Shown: positions 7,901 to 14,977 of the stretch, one piece after another
How the letters are laid out: each line of letters begins with the position of its first letter
Position numbering within the stretch: position 1 is the first letter of the stretch
Assembly (NCBI GenBank): GCA_965659285.1
Contig: CBFHWB010000011.1
Coordinates: 1-39,645 of the forward strand
Reading direction: 5' to 3'
DNA: 39,645 nucleotides
DNA from: UBA8108 sp965659285
GTDB lineage: Bacteria; Planctomycetota; UBA8108
Notes under the pieces: generated by a model
Told to the model about the DNA's origin: nothing
Databases searched by the model: none
Seen by the model: the letters and a program-made list of their open reading frames with translations, nothing else
Made by a program: the position numbers and the translations under genes

Positions 7901-9533
7901 AGCCGCCGCCGTTTTCGAAGGTGTAGACCGAGATGAGGTTCTTGCCCGGGTCGAGCTGGGCGGTTCCCTTGTCGGTGAAGCCGGGGTGTCCCGCGCAACG
8001 CGGGGTGGTGATCACCGGGCGCCCGTTGACGCGCACCGTGCCGGCATCGTCTGATCCAAAGCCGATGCCTACCTGGATGGGCTCATCGCTGTCATTGACC
8101 GCGTAGAAGAACGCGGCGCACATCACCTGCTCGACGTCTGTTCCGAAGATGTCGGCGCGCTGGAAGTCGTAAAAGCCATCCGCGGAGGTCGCGCGAACGA
8201 GGATGGATTCACTGAAAGGGTCGCCAGGGGCGTCGACAAAGAGAGCCTCGGCCTCGGGGCTCATGATTCCGATCCCGGAGATCTGGCTCTCGCCCTCGTA
8301 ATCAATGCCGAAGATCATGCCCTCTTCGGGAATGATCCACTCATCGGTAATTTCATCGGCATCGTTAATCCAGGGGCCGTCCATCTGGTCGACCGTGATA
8401 TTGCAGCCCTGGACGCCGCCGGACATGGTATAGGCCGGGGTCACGAGAATTTCGCCAACATACCCTTCGAGGCCGCTGGAGAGGCCGGAGGCTCCGCCTA
8501 CGGTTATCTCGTTGTCGTCAATCGTCGCCGTGCCTGAAAAATTGCTGATCGTCCAGGCGCCTGAGCGGGTCAGGGTATAGCTTACGGTCGCGGCGGTGAT
8601 GCCTTCCCAGTAGAGCCGCCCGGGCTCGTTGGCGGCTGGTTCGGGGTTGATGTCGCTGGCGGTCCAGGCCCGGTCGTAGTTCTCCTCGAGGTTGTAGGCT
8701 CCATCCGCATTGATCGAGACGGTCACATTGACCGTCACCTCTCCGGGGGCGGTCCCATCGGCTTCGAGGGAGCGCTCGGCGGGCGATTGCCAGAGGTCGA
8801 TTGGTTCGACGCCGACCTCGATCTGTCCTTCGCCGCTGCGAACGTTTCCACAGCCGCCCGGATCTACGAAACGGGCTCGCATGCCCCAGCCGCCTCCGCC
8901 GTCCCACACTTTGAACTGGACGAGGTTGCCGCCTGGCTGGAGGGTTACCGGGAAGTCGTTCTGGGTAGTTCCCGCCCCACCCCACCCGCGACAGACGCCG
9001 AGGCTGAACACCTCGATGCGGTTGACCTTGACCTGGATGGTGTCGTCGCTGGCGATACCCATTCTCAGGTCGAGAGGGGCTCCCGTTACGTTCTCGACGT
9101 AGACCCAGGCGTAGCCCATGGCGTTGTCAGCGCCGGGCGCCTGCGTTTCGAAGTTCAGCAGGTCGCCTTCGGTCATCTGGACGACGATAGGCAGGTTGCC
9201 GTCAAGATCTACCGGGGTGTTGAGATGGAAGGTGCCGAAGAGGGCCGGCTGGGTGCCGCCCTCGCAATCTTCCGCTTCGAGAACCGGAGGCATGAGGAGG
9301 TACCCCTCCTCGGGGATGATGTTGTTCTCGTTGCTGTCGCCGTCGCAGAGGAAATCAGCTGTGACGAGCTGGTTCGGGTTGCAGCCAGGGCCCGCGTAGG
9401 CCGCGGCAACCAGGTACTCCGTGAAGAAACCGTTTTCATCGGTCTGCGCCCGCGCCGCGGGGCATACGAAAGCGATGGACAGCAAGACGGCGAGTGTCTT
9501 GAGACATAGAGAAACCATCCGATGATGCAGCAT
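4938..9533 (-). CDS. Large secreted protein: repeated SDD-type modules, malectin-like domain, dockerin-like tag
   Basis: The protein has 1531 residues from the ATG at 9533, chosen because GGGAGG lies 5 bases upstream and a signal peptide follows (MVSLCLKTLAVLL to PAARAQ). The frame is open to 9716, but that extension has no such support. Four related modules cover about residues 36-230, 355-570, 597-810 and 838-1025. Three begin with a GCN segment, and all contain a SDD-x-VNG block, as in IQLGIGSDDSISVKVNG, and an LxPGxN block. This pattern is found in carbohydrate-binding-like modules of planctomycete enzymes. A malectin-like domain (about 1163-1358, LYINCGGPEFVD to GIKGIMI), two CDNGxDDDRDG acidic repeats (about 1369-1425) and a C-terminal paired EF-hand dockerin-like tag (about 1435-1495, FVRGDSNSDGSVN) follow. 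No catalytic domain is recognised. A surface adhesin or glycan-binding role is an inference. Confidence 0.85.
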   Translation of the reverse strand: MLHHRMVSLCLKTLAVLLSIAFVCPAARAQTDENGFFTEYLVAAAYAGPGCNPNQLVTADFLCDGDSNENNIIPEEGYLLMPPVLEAEDCEGGTQPALFGTFHLNTPVDLDGNLPIVVQMTEGDLLNFETQAPGADNAMGYAWVYVENVTGAPLDLRMGIASDDTIQVKVNRIEVFSLGVCRGWGGAGTTQNDFPVTLQPGGNLVQFKVWDGGGGWGMRARFVDPGGCGNVRSGEGQIEVGVEPIDLWQSPAERSLEADGTAPGEVTVNVTVSINADGAYNLEENYDRAWTASDINPEPAANEPGRLYWEGITAATVSYTLTRSGAWTISNFSGTATIDDNEITVGGASGLSSGLEGYVGEILVTPAYTMSGGVQGCNITVDQMDGPWINDADEITDEWIIPEEGMIFGIDYEGESQISGIGIMSPEAEALFVDAPGDPFSESILVRATSADGFYDFQRADIFGTDVEQVMCAAFFYAVNDSDEPIQVGIGFGSDDAGTVRVNGRPVITTPRCAGHPGFTDKGTAQLDPGKNLISVYTFENGGGYNMCIRFEDENFEPLPIPTTIDPTGYEPGPDAHPEPEPEGGGDGEFEIINSPFIRQVLMTPAYTLATWNGCNIPIDVMATEWISDVDGEIADETIIPEDGLIFTPDYGGLAPEISGLTNLGGTAMERFWTGPDPFTAESVLVPVSSPNGVYDLQGGGAFQANVELCMCVAYTYVINDSDVGRCIQLGIGSDDSISVKVNGRPAGAFQRCAPHNPFSFKVPVWLDPGKNLVAIATYENGGGYIMCARFEDENGTPIDMPHTIDPTGYDPGEHEGAADGCSNAPVDPAPYLRGGPSKGFITEWLVNAQPFDSVAGGNAPAQAFIEDYVSQNGGPPDIDSIYEGAIVESGISGLISSGVRDSVCGFTTLTRVSAYDINPGDPGLFNGESYYGGGDNYTAVMFAFVNNVSNDDLQAWFGLASDDAATLYVNGEVAVEFLTPRGFGAANEIQTRASSPALLEPGLNLVMLGYNEAGGGSGARIAMFSDSCFKTPFTEDEVSVTADNPELGGGGDTIGATRSIEPANCDGISIVTITFNIPGDQAVSVTVNEGLPENTTGENPSAGEFNDAGSALTFTGEVSNGDAITYEIADGLPGASFCLGTVDDMPILGDTVLREGAALCDFSGELYINCGGPEFVDALGRVWLEDTIENPSPYLVSPNVHTANFGLGFTGVDVEADEYIFDNAIEQDIFPAERWDDGDVVYEFTGLPPGTYEVVLLFAEFCCSNGCQDIDDPQQSGGPCRVFDAYINGEQILDQFAQAVEAARLVGVDPAGTAGYRIGLSVVEEVTTNGTIEIMLDDLGGGNPPENAGIKGIMILATDGPAPLPDEDCDNGTDDDRDGDVDCDDSDCADLAVCIPDEICDNGIDDDRDGAADCDDNDCVDDASCAGPGETTFVRGDSNSDGSVNLTDGVIPLLFLFSGGAAPACLDATDTNDTGSVEITDAIIIFSWLFSGGAAPVDPSPSSPGYSPADCGTDATADGIGCDLPSPVCE

Positions 9534-9563
9534 CGAAACCTCCCAACCTGTTGGATTGTGGAA

Positions 9564-9603
9564 ACGCGCGCGGCTACTTGACCTTAGTTTGGATCGCGCG
9601 CGT
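9564..9603. repeat. Inverted repeat ACGCGCGCG / CGCGCGCGT in the leader of the large secreted-protein gene
   Basis: Perfect 9-base arms at 9564-9572 and 9595-9603 flank a 22-base spacer. They begin 31 bases upstream of the ATG at 9533. The pair could form an RNA hairpin in the leader or be an operator for a dimeric regulator. The arms are alternating CG. Function is unknown. Confidence 0.5.
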
Positions 9604-9824
9604 GTATGGAATTCGTTCAAACCTGCGGGGAGAGACCATCGATAAAAGCGAAGCCTCTCCAGCAAGACCCAGGCCGCCCTGACAACCAAAACAACCGCTG
9701 GAGCCCCCTGGGCCACAGGTTTGCGAGGTAAATCGTCAAGCCGACAACCTCCAAGATTAGTTCATGGAGAAGGCGATTTCCAGCTACTTACTCTTGAGAA
9801 ACCCGCAGATTTAAACGATTTCGG

Positions 9825-9880
9825 CGGGTACCGGCCTCCTGGCCGCAGGGGAGGTTTCTGCATCCCGCGGCCGGTACCCG
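9825..9880. repeat. Inverted repeat CGGGTACCGGCC / GGCCGGTACCCG upstream of glyQS
   Basis: Perfect 12-base arms at 9825-9836 and 9869-9880 enclose 32 bases, which can pair further (TCC with GGA around a small loop). It lies just upstream of the promoter candidate, between divergent genes. There is no T-run on either side, so it is not an intrinsic terminator. It may be an operator, a small structured RNA or an extragenic palindrome. Confidence 0.5.
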
Positions 9881-9905
9881 GCAAAGGTCCAGAGCTTGAT
9901 ATAGG

Positions 9906-9933
9906 TTGACTTGAAGGGCCGTAGATAAATAAT
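9906..9933 (+). promoter_or_regulatory. Sigma70-like promoter for the glyQS operon
   Basis: TTGACT (9906-9911) and AATAAT (9928-9933) are separated by 16 bases. Each matches the consensus at five of six positions. Transcription would begin near 9940, giving a leader of about 65 bases before the ATG at 10005. It is the best promoter match seen in the window. Confidence 0.6.
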
Positions 9934-10004
9934 CACGTTCCTGACGCAACTCTTTTGCTCAAAACGTTTTCCCGGTTTTATTCAGATTGGATTTCGAGGA
10001 TCGA

Positions 10005-11666
10005 ATGAACGATTCACAGGCTGCCCCCGAAGACGAAGTGGACCTCATGAAGGAGATTATCTCGCTGTGCAAGCAGCGAGGTTTCATTTTCCAGTCCAGT
10101 GAGATTTATGGGGGACTCAAGAGTTGTTACGATTACGGCCCGCTGGGCGCCGAGCTCAAGCGCAACATCATGAATGAGTGGTGGCGGGCCATGGTGCACG
10201 AGCGAGAGGATGTCGTGGGCCTCGATGCCTCGATCATCATGCACACGGATGTCTGGAAGGCTTCCGGGCACCTGGCGGGTTTCGCCGATCCCCTGGTCGA
10301 TTGCCTGGTCAGCAAGGAACGGTTTCGAGCGGACAACGCCCCCCGGCCCGAGCCGGGGGATGAGTTAACGCTGACCTGCGCCGACAAGGGCCAGGCGAAG
10401 GCCTACCAGAAGGCTATCGAGGAGCGCTTCGGCATCGAGCTGAAGCGCGGCGGCAAAACCCTGCAGGGGCTGAAGGTGATCGACGAAGAGACCTTCGGCT
10501 TTTTCCCGGACGACTCCGGGGACGCGGCCGAAAGTTTTCCCTACCGGGGCTATGTGAGCCCGGAGATCGGCAGTCCCTTCCTGAGCGACGAGAGGCAGTT
10601 CAACCTCATGTTCCGCACCAGCCTCGGACCGGTCGATCCGGTCCAGCAGTTGGCGAAGGCCATCGAGGGTAAGGCGCTTTCCCAGGATGAGGCCCGGGAG
10701 CTCATCGAGCAGAAAATCGGCGAGAACGCCGTCTACCTGAGGCCCGAAACTGCCCAGGCGATGTTCGTTCAATTCGCCAATATCCAGCAGGCGCTTTCTC
10801 TCAAGGTGCCTTTCGGTATCGCCCAGATGGGAAAATCCTTCCGCAACGAGATCACGGTTGAGCATTTCATCTTCAGATCCTGCGAGTTCGAGCAGATGGA
10901 GATGGAGTACTTCGTCGAGCCGGGCACGCAGAAGGAGGCGCTGGATTTCTGGAAGGATAAGCGCCTGAGGTGGTACCAGCGCTACGCCAACGACCCGTCG
11001 AAGTTTCGTCTCCGCCAGCATGAACCGGATGAGCTCGCCCACTATGCCGATGACTGCTATGACATCGAGTACGAATATCCCTGGGGCTGGGGAGAGCTTG
11101 AAGGGATCGCGAGCCGTACCGACTACGATCTCAAGAAACACTCCGAGAACTCCGGGGTGCGGCTGACCTATTTCGATCAGGAGAAGGACAACCCGGAGAC
11201 GGGCAAGAAGGGCGTCCACTATACCCCCTACGTGGTTGAGCCGGCGGCCGGCGCCACGAGGACCACCCTCATGTATCTTCTCGACGCCTTCTGCTACGAC
11301 AGCCCAAGGCCCGATGCAAAGGGCAACGTGAAGACCCGCCGCGTCCTCAAGCTGCACCCCCGCCTGGCGCCCTACAAGGTTGCCGTGCTGCCGCTGGTGA
11401 AGCGAGATGGAATGCCCGAGCTTGCCCGTGAGATCGTGCAGCAGTTTTTCAATTCCGGGATCAATGCGAAATACGATGAACAGCACCAGGTTGGAAAGCG
11501 CTACGCGCGTCACGACGAGGTGGGTACGCCCTATTGCCTGACCGTGGATGGCCAGTCTCTCGAAGATGGAACCGTTACCCTGCGCGATCGTGACACCACG
11601 GAGCAGGAACGTATCAAGATCGATGAGGCTCTGCAGGTAGTGGCGGGTCGGTTGGCCGAGTCTTGA
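10005..11666 (+). CDS. glyQS: Glycine--tRNA ligase, single-chain dimeric type
   Basis: This class II aminoacyl-tRNA synthetase charges tRNA-Gly with glycine, using ATP, in the cytoplasm. It has 553 residues from the ATG at 10005, preferred because GAGGA lies 4 bases upstream; a TTG 18 bases earlier has no such site. Seen motifs are YDYGPLG (about 42-48), RPETAQ (246-251), motif 2 FRNEIT (279-284) and motif 3 VEPAAGATR (about 411-419). A C-terminal anticodon-binding domain begins near YKVAVLPLV. RPETAQ is followed by Ala where Gly is usual. The type is the alpha2 form, not the separate alpha and beta chains of many bacteria. It leads a translation-related operon with scpA, fmt and rsmB. Confidence 0.96.
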   Translation: MNDSQAAPEDEVDLMKEIISLCKQRGFIFQSSEIYGGLKSCYDYGPLGAELKRNIMNEWWRAMVHEREDVVGLDASIIMHTDVWKASGHLAGFADPLVDCLVSKERFRADNAPRPEPGDELTLTCADKGQAKAYQKAIEERFGIELKRGGKTLQGLKVIDEETFGFFPDDSGDAAESFPYRGYVSPEIGSPFLSDERQFNLMFRTSLGPVDPVQQLAKAIEGKALSQDEARELIEQKIGENAVYLRPETAQAMFVQFANIQQALSLKVPFGIAQMGKSFRNEITVEHFIFRSCEFEQMEMEYFVEPGTQKEALDFWKDKRLRWYQRYANDPSKFRLRQHEPDELAHYADDCYDIEYEYPWGWGELEGIASRTDYDLKKHSENSGVRLTYFDQEKDNPETGKKGVHYTPYVVEPAAGATRTTLMYLLDAFCYDSPRPDAKGNVKTRRVLKLHPRLAPYKVAVLPLVKRDGMPELAREIVQQFFNSGINAKYDEQHQVGKRYARHDEVGTPYCLTVDGQSLEDGTVTLRDRDTTEQERIKIDEALQVVAGRLAES

Positions 11667-11680
11667 CAGGAAAACAATCG

Positions 11681-12586
11681 ATGGCCGACCCTCATCCGGA
11701 CTTTCGCGCGACGGTAGAGACCTACAGTGGTCCACTGGACCTGCTGCTCTACCTCATCAGGAAGGATGAGGTTGATGTGTTTGACATACCCGTTTCCCGG
11801 GTGATTGAGCAATATCACGAGCACCTCGATTTCCTGCGCGATGTCGACCCCAACGTCTCCGGCGAGTTTCTCGTCATGGCCGCGCGCCTCATGGAGGTTA
11901 AGAGCAAGCTGCTGCTGCCGCGAGAGGTGCTCGAAGACGAAGACGAGGAATACGAGGATCCCCGCCTCGAGCTGGTAAAGCAGCTCCTGGAGTACAAGAA
12001 ATTCAAAGAGCGCGCGCTGCTGCTTGAGAAGAAGATGGATTCGCACAAGCGGCGCTATGTGCGCCCTCGACAGGCACTTGCCATCGACGCCGAAGATGTG
12101 GCGGAGCCGCTGCCGCTTGGCAACACCGATGTCTGGGATCTCCTCACGGCCTTCCATCGGATCCAGCTTGTGATCGCGCAGCGCGTTCCTCACGAGGTGA
12201 TGCTTGAGGATCGCCCGATCGAGGACTTCATCGAAGAGGTGAAGGAGCTTCTCCAGGCGGCTTCCGATGGAGGCTGCCTTTTTGAAGACCTGTTCCAGGG
12301 AGCCCGGACGAGAGGCGAGGCCATCGGCTACTTCATCGCGGTCCTCGAACTGGCCAAGCAGTATCTTCTCACCCTTACCCAGGACAAGCCCGGATCTGAG
12401 ATTCGGGTTCAGCGTCGTACCGAGGAAGACATCGAGCGCCTCCAGGCAGAGGAGAGTGAGTCCGCCGAGGCGGAGCCGGCCGAGGAGCATCTGCTTCGGG
12501 GCGAAGGCGAGGAAGTTCTCGCGGAAGACCGCGATGGGTCGAGCGGCGTTGAGGCCGAGGCGAATGAAGGCGGGGAGCCCGAATGA
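11681..12586 (+). CDS. scpA: Segregation and condensation protein A
   Basis: ScpA is the kleisin subunit that links the heads of the SMC dimer in chromosome condensation, working with ScpB. The family opening is clear: YSGPLDLLLYLIRKDEVDV with the following VIEQY, then the helical segment FLVMAARLMEVKSKLLLP and a C-terminal winged-helix region ending near LAKQYLLTLTQ. The last 50 or so residues are a low-complexity acidic tail rich in Glu and Ala. The ATG at 11681 follows an AGGA element by 9 bases; a TTG at 11663 overlapping the glyQS stop is an alternative start. The length is 301 residues. No scpB lies next to it; fmt follows with an ATGA overlap. Confidence 0.93.
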   Translation: MADPHPDFRATVETYSGPLDLLLYLIRKDEVDVFDIPVSRVIEQYHEHLDFLRDVDPNVSGEFLVMAARLMEVKSKLLLPREVLEDEDEEYEDPRLELVKQLLEYKKFKERALLLEKKMDSHKRRYVRPRQALAIDAEDVAEPLPLGNTDVWDLLTAFHRIQLVIAQRVPHEVMLEDRPIEDFIEEVKELLQAASDGGCLFEDLFQGARTRGEAIGYFIAVLELAKQYLLTLTQDKPGSEIRVQRRTEEDIERLQAEESESAEAEPAEEHLLRGEGEEVLAEDRDGSSGVEAEANEGGEPE

Positions 12587-13557
12587 AGGTCGCTCTTCTT
12601 GCCTCGGGGCCTTTCGCCATTCCCGCGCTGGAAGCCCTCCATGCCGGCGGGCCGGATTTCGAGCTCTGCGATGTCATCAGCCGTCCTGACAGGCCTGCGG
12701 GCCGGGGCCGCCAGCTGCGCCCGAACCCCGTAAAGTCCCGGGCTCTCGAGCTGGGACTCGATTGTCACACCCCGGTCTCGGTCAACACTGCCGAATTCTG
12801 CAGGGAACTGGAGGCGCGGACTCCGGATGTCTTCATCGTCGCCGATTACGGTGAAATTCTTAAAGAGGAGGTTCTCGCCCTGCCGCCGCTGGGCTCTTTC
12901 AACCTGCACGCCTCGATCCTGCCGGCCTATCGCGGCGCGGCGCCGGTGGTTCACGCCCTGCTGGGCGGAGAGGCCGAAACAGGGGTCACACTGTTTCGGA
13001 TCGAGCTTGGGCTTGATAGCGGTCCGGTGCTGGCCTGCTCGCGAACGCCGATCGATCCCGCGGAGACGGCTGCCGAGCTCGAAGGGAGACTCTCGATGCT
13101 TTCTGCCGAGCTGCTGCTCGAGCAGCTTCCGCTCATGGCGGGAGGAGAAACCGTGGAGGCCGTTCAGGATGAGACCCTGGCGACCCTGGCGCCCAAGCTG
13201 AAAAAGAGCGATGGGCTCATCGATTGGAATCGGCCGCCGGCAGGTGTACATGACCTGGTCCGCGCGATGAACCCGTGGCCGCTGGCTTACGGGTTCTTTG
13301 TCCCCTTACAGGGAAAGGTGAAGAGGGTCAGCATTCTTCGCTCGGCGCCGTGTGACAAGGATGCGTCTTTTTCGGACCCGGGGGTCGTGTGCGGAGTCGA
13401 TGCCGAGAGCTTCTCGGTCTCCTGCTCCGGCGGCGCTCTTCGGATTCTTGAATTGCAGCGAGAAGGGAAGCCCGCAATGGACACATCGGCTTATATGCGA
13501 GGCAACCCGGTTGAGCCGGGGGATCGCTTTGAGGAAACTTTGGAGAAGGGTCCATGA
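12583..13557 (+). CDS. fmt: Methionyl-tRNA formyltransferase
   Basis: The enzyme moves a formyl group from 10-formyl-tetrahydrofolate to the methionine on initiator tRNA. The formyltransferase domain is complete. The catalytic set is N107 and H109 in FNLHAS and D145 in GLDSGPVL, almost the same positions as in the E. coli enzyme. The signature ILPAYRGAAPVVHAL (about 112-126) is also present. The C-terminal OB-like domain runs from about residue 210, with IDWNRPP at its start. The length is 324 residues, near the family norm. The start overlaps the scpA stop and the stop overlaps the rsmB start, both as ATGA, so the three are coupled. Confidence 0.96.
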   Translation: MKVALLASGPFAIPALEALHAGGPDFELCDVISRPDRPAGRGRQLRPNPVKSRALELGLDCHTPVSVNTAEFCRELEARTPDVFIVADYGEILKEEVLALPPLGSFNLHASILPAYRGAAPVVHALLGGEAETGVTLFRIELGLDSGPVLACSRTPIDPAETAAELEGRLSMLSAELLLEQLPLMAGGETVEAVQDETLATLAPKLKKSDGLIDWNRPPAGVHDLVRAMNPWPLAYGFFVPLQGKVKRVSILRSAPCDKDASFSDPGVVCGVDAESFSVSCSGGALRILELQREGKPAMDTSAYMRGNPVEPGDRFEETLEKGP

Positions 13558-14969
13558 ACGAAGAGTCCCGGACGGAGCCTCCGGCGAAGGAATACGCCGC
13601 GGTGCGAAAGGCGGCGCTTGAGATGCTGTGTGAAGCCGAGAGCGGCGGGCGGTTTGTCGATGAGCTGTTGTCGGAGCGCATCGGCGACTTCGAGCGCCGC
13701 GACCGGCATCTTCTGCAGGAGATCTCCTATGGAGCGCTTCGCCACCAGAACACGCTTGACCGGCTCTTGAAGCTCTACGTCAAGCTGCCGATGGATCGCC
13801 AGGCCGCGGCGGTGCGCTGGGCGTTGCGGCTGGGCTCCTACCAGCTGGTCTACCTCAACCGCGTTCCCGCGCATGCCGCGGTAAATCAGACCCTTGAGGG
13901 CATGAAGGCTCTCGAGGGAGTTGGAAGAAAGAACGTCGGCTTCGTTAACGCGGTGCTCCATCGGCTCATCGCTGACATTACCAGGAAGACAACAGATGAC
14001 CCGCCTGAGCCCGACGACCCCAACATCCTGCCCTCAAGGGGAGGCTACTGCCACTTCAACCGTCCGGTGCTGCCGCTGGTCCGGCTCGACCTTGTCGACC
14101 ACCTGAGCGTTAAGTATTCCTATCCCCGCTGGCTGGTGAAGACCTGGATCTCCCGCTTTGGAGCCCAGGAGACGAGAGCCCTGCTGGTTGCCGGGAACCG
14201 CACTCCGCGCCTGTGCGCCCGGGTGACCGCCCACGCGCCGCCGGATGCCGAGGTCCTCGCGGCGTTGGGAGAGGAAGGTTTCGAGGTCGAGGCCGGACCG
14301 CAGGAGCGGACGATTCTTTTTGCCGGGGGCGGCCCCGGGCCATCAGGAGCCCTGGAGAAGGGTTGGATCCAGTTCCAGGATCTGACCGCCATCCAGGCCG
14401 GCGCCGCCCTGGCTCCGCCGCCCGGCGCCAGGGTGCTCGACCTGTGTTCGGCGCCTGGGGGGAAGTCGGCCCAGTTGCTCGAAGGCCTGGGAGATGGCGG
14501 CTCCCTGCTGGCGACAGACCGCAGCGAGTCACGGCTGGCGCTGGTGGAGGCCAACCTCTCGCGTCTCGATGGCGCCTGGAAGACGGCTGTCGTGCCCGCG
14601 GAGCCGGAGGCGATCGACCTGGGGGAGAGCTTTACCCATATCCTCGTTGATGCCCCCTGCTCGAATACCGGGGTGCTTGGCAGGCGTCCGGAGGCGCGCT
14701 GGCGGGTGCGGCGCGAGAACCTCGACTCTCTGTCTTCCCTGCAGGACGGGCTGCTCGATGCAGCCGTTCGGCATCTTGGCCCCGGCGGACGGCTGGTCTA
14801 TTCAACCTGTTCGATCGAGCCGCAGGAGAACGAGGAACGCGTGGCGGCGTTGCTGCGCCGCGACCCATCCCTGGTCGAGCTGGACACCCGGCTCTTTCTT
14901 CCGCATCGCGTCGATGCCGATGGCGGCTACTACAGCCTGCTTCGCAAGCAGCCCTCGAAAGAGAGCTGA
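13554..14969 (+). CDS. rsmB: 16S rRNA (cytosine-967-C5)-methyltransferase
   Basis: This 471-residue protein has the RsmB layout: an N-terminal NusB-like RNA-binding domain (about 12-145) and a SAM-dependent m5C methyltransferase domain. SAM motif I is VLDLCSAPGGKS (about 294-305). Motif IV is DAPCSNTG (C369) and motif VI is YSTCSIEPQENEE (C419), giving the two cysteines used by RNA m5C methyltransferases. Residues 145-175 between the two parts include a PDDPNILPSRGGY stretch of unknown role. It ends the glyQS-scpA-fmt-rsmB run. The converging oxidoreductase gene ends only 8 bases further, and no terminator is visible between them. Confidence 0.93.
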   Translation: MNEESRTEPPAKEYAAVRKAALEMLCEAESGGRFVDELLSERIGDFERRDRHLLQEISYGALRHQNTLDRLLKLYVKLPMDRQAAAVRWALRLGSYQLVYLNRVPAHAAVNQTLEGMKALEGVGRKNVGFVNAVLHRLIADITRKTTDDPPEPDDPNILPSRGGYCHFNRPVLPLVRLDLVDHLSVKYSYPRWLVKTWISRFGAQETRALLVAGNRTPRLCARVTAHAPPDAEVLAALGEEGFEVEAGPQERTILFAGGGPGPSGALEKGWIQFQDLTAIQAGAALAPPPGARVLDLCSAPGGKSAQLLEGLGDGGSLLATDRSESRLALVEANLSRLDGAWKTAVVPAEPEAIDLGESFTHILVDAPCSNTGVLGRRPEARWRVRRENLDSLSSLQDGLLDAAVRHLGPGGRLVYSTCSIEPQENEERVAALLRRDPSLVELDTRLFLPHRVDADGGYYSLLRKQPSKES

Positions 14970-14977
14970 GCGACGAT

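Larger units (their letters stand above)
9534..10004. other. Divergent intergenic region between the large secreted protein and glyQS
   Basis: These 471 bases separate two genes read outward and hold no gene I can support. They contain the ribosome-binding site of the leftward gene, a 9-base GC inverted repeat (9564-9603), a 12-base inverted repeat (9825-9880) and a good sigma70-like promoter for glyQS (9906-9933). An open frame continues the leftward gene into 9534-9716 but lacks a start signal. Confidence 0.7.

Noticed and set aside
5709..9509. Several plus-strand open frames opposite the large secreted-protein gene
   Set aside because: The minus-strand frame has a signal peptide, domain repeats and a terminator; the plus-strand frames have none of these.
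9825..9880. T-box-like leader or terminator for glyQS
   Set aside because: The repeat lies upstream of the likely promoter, lacks a T-run and shows no T-box sequence.
10365..11735. A 456-codon minus-strand frame opposite glyQS
   Set aside because: glyQS has all class II synthetase motifs; the other strand has no recognised domain.
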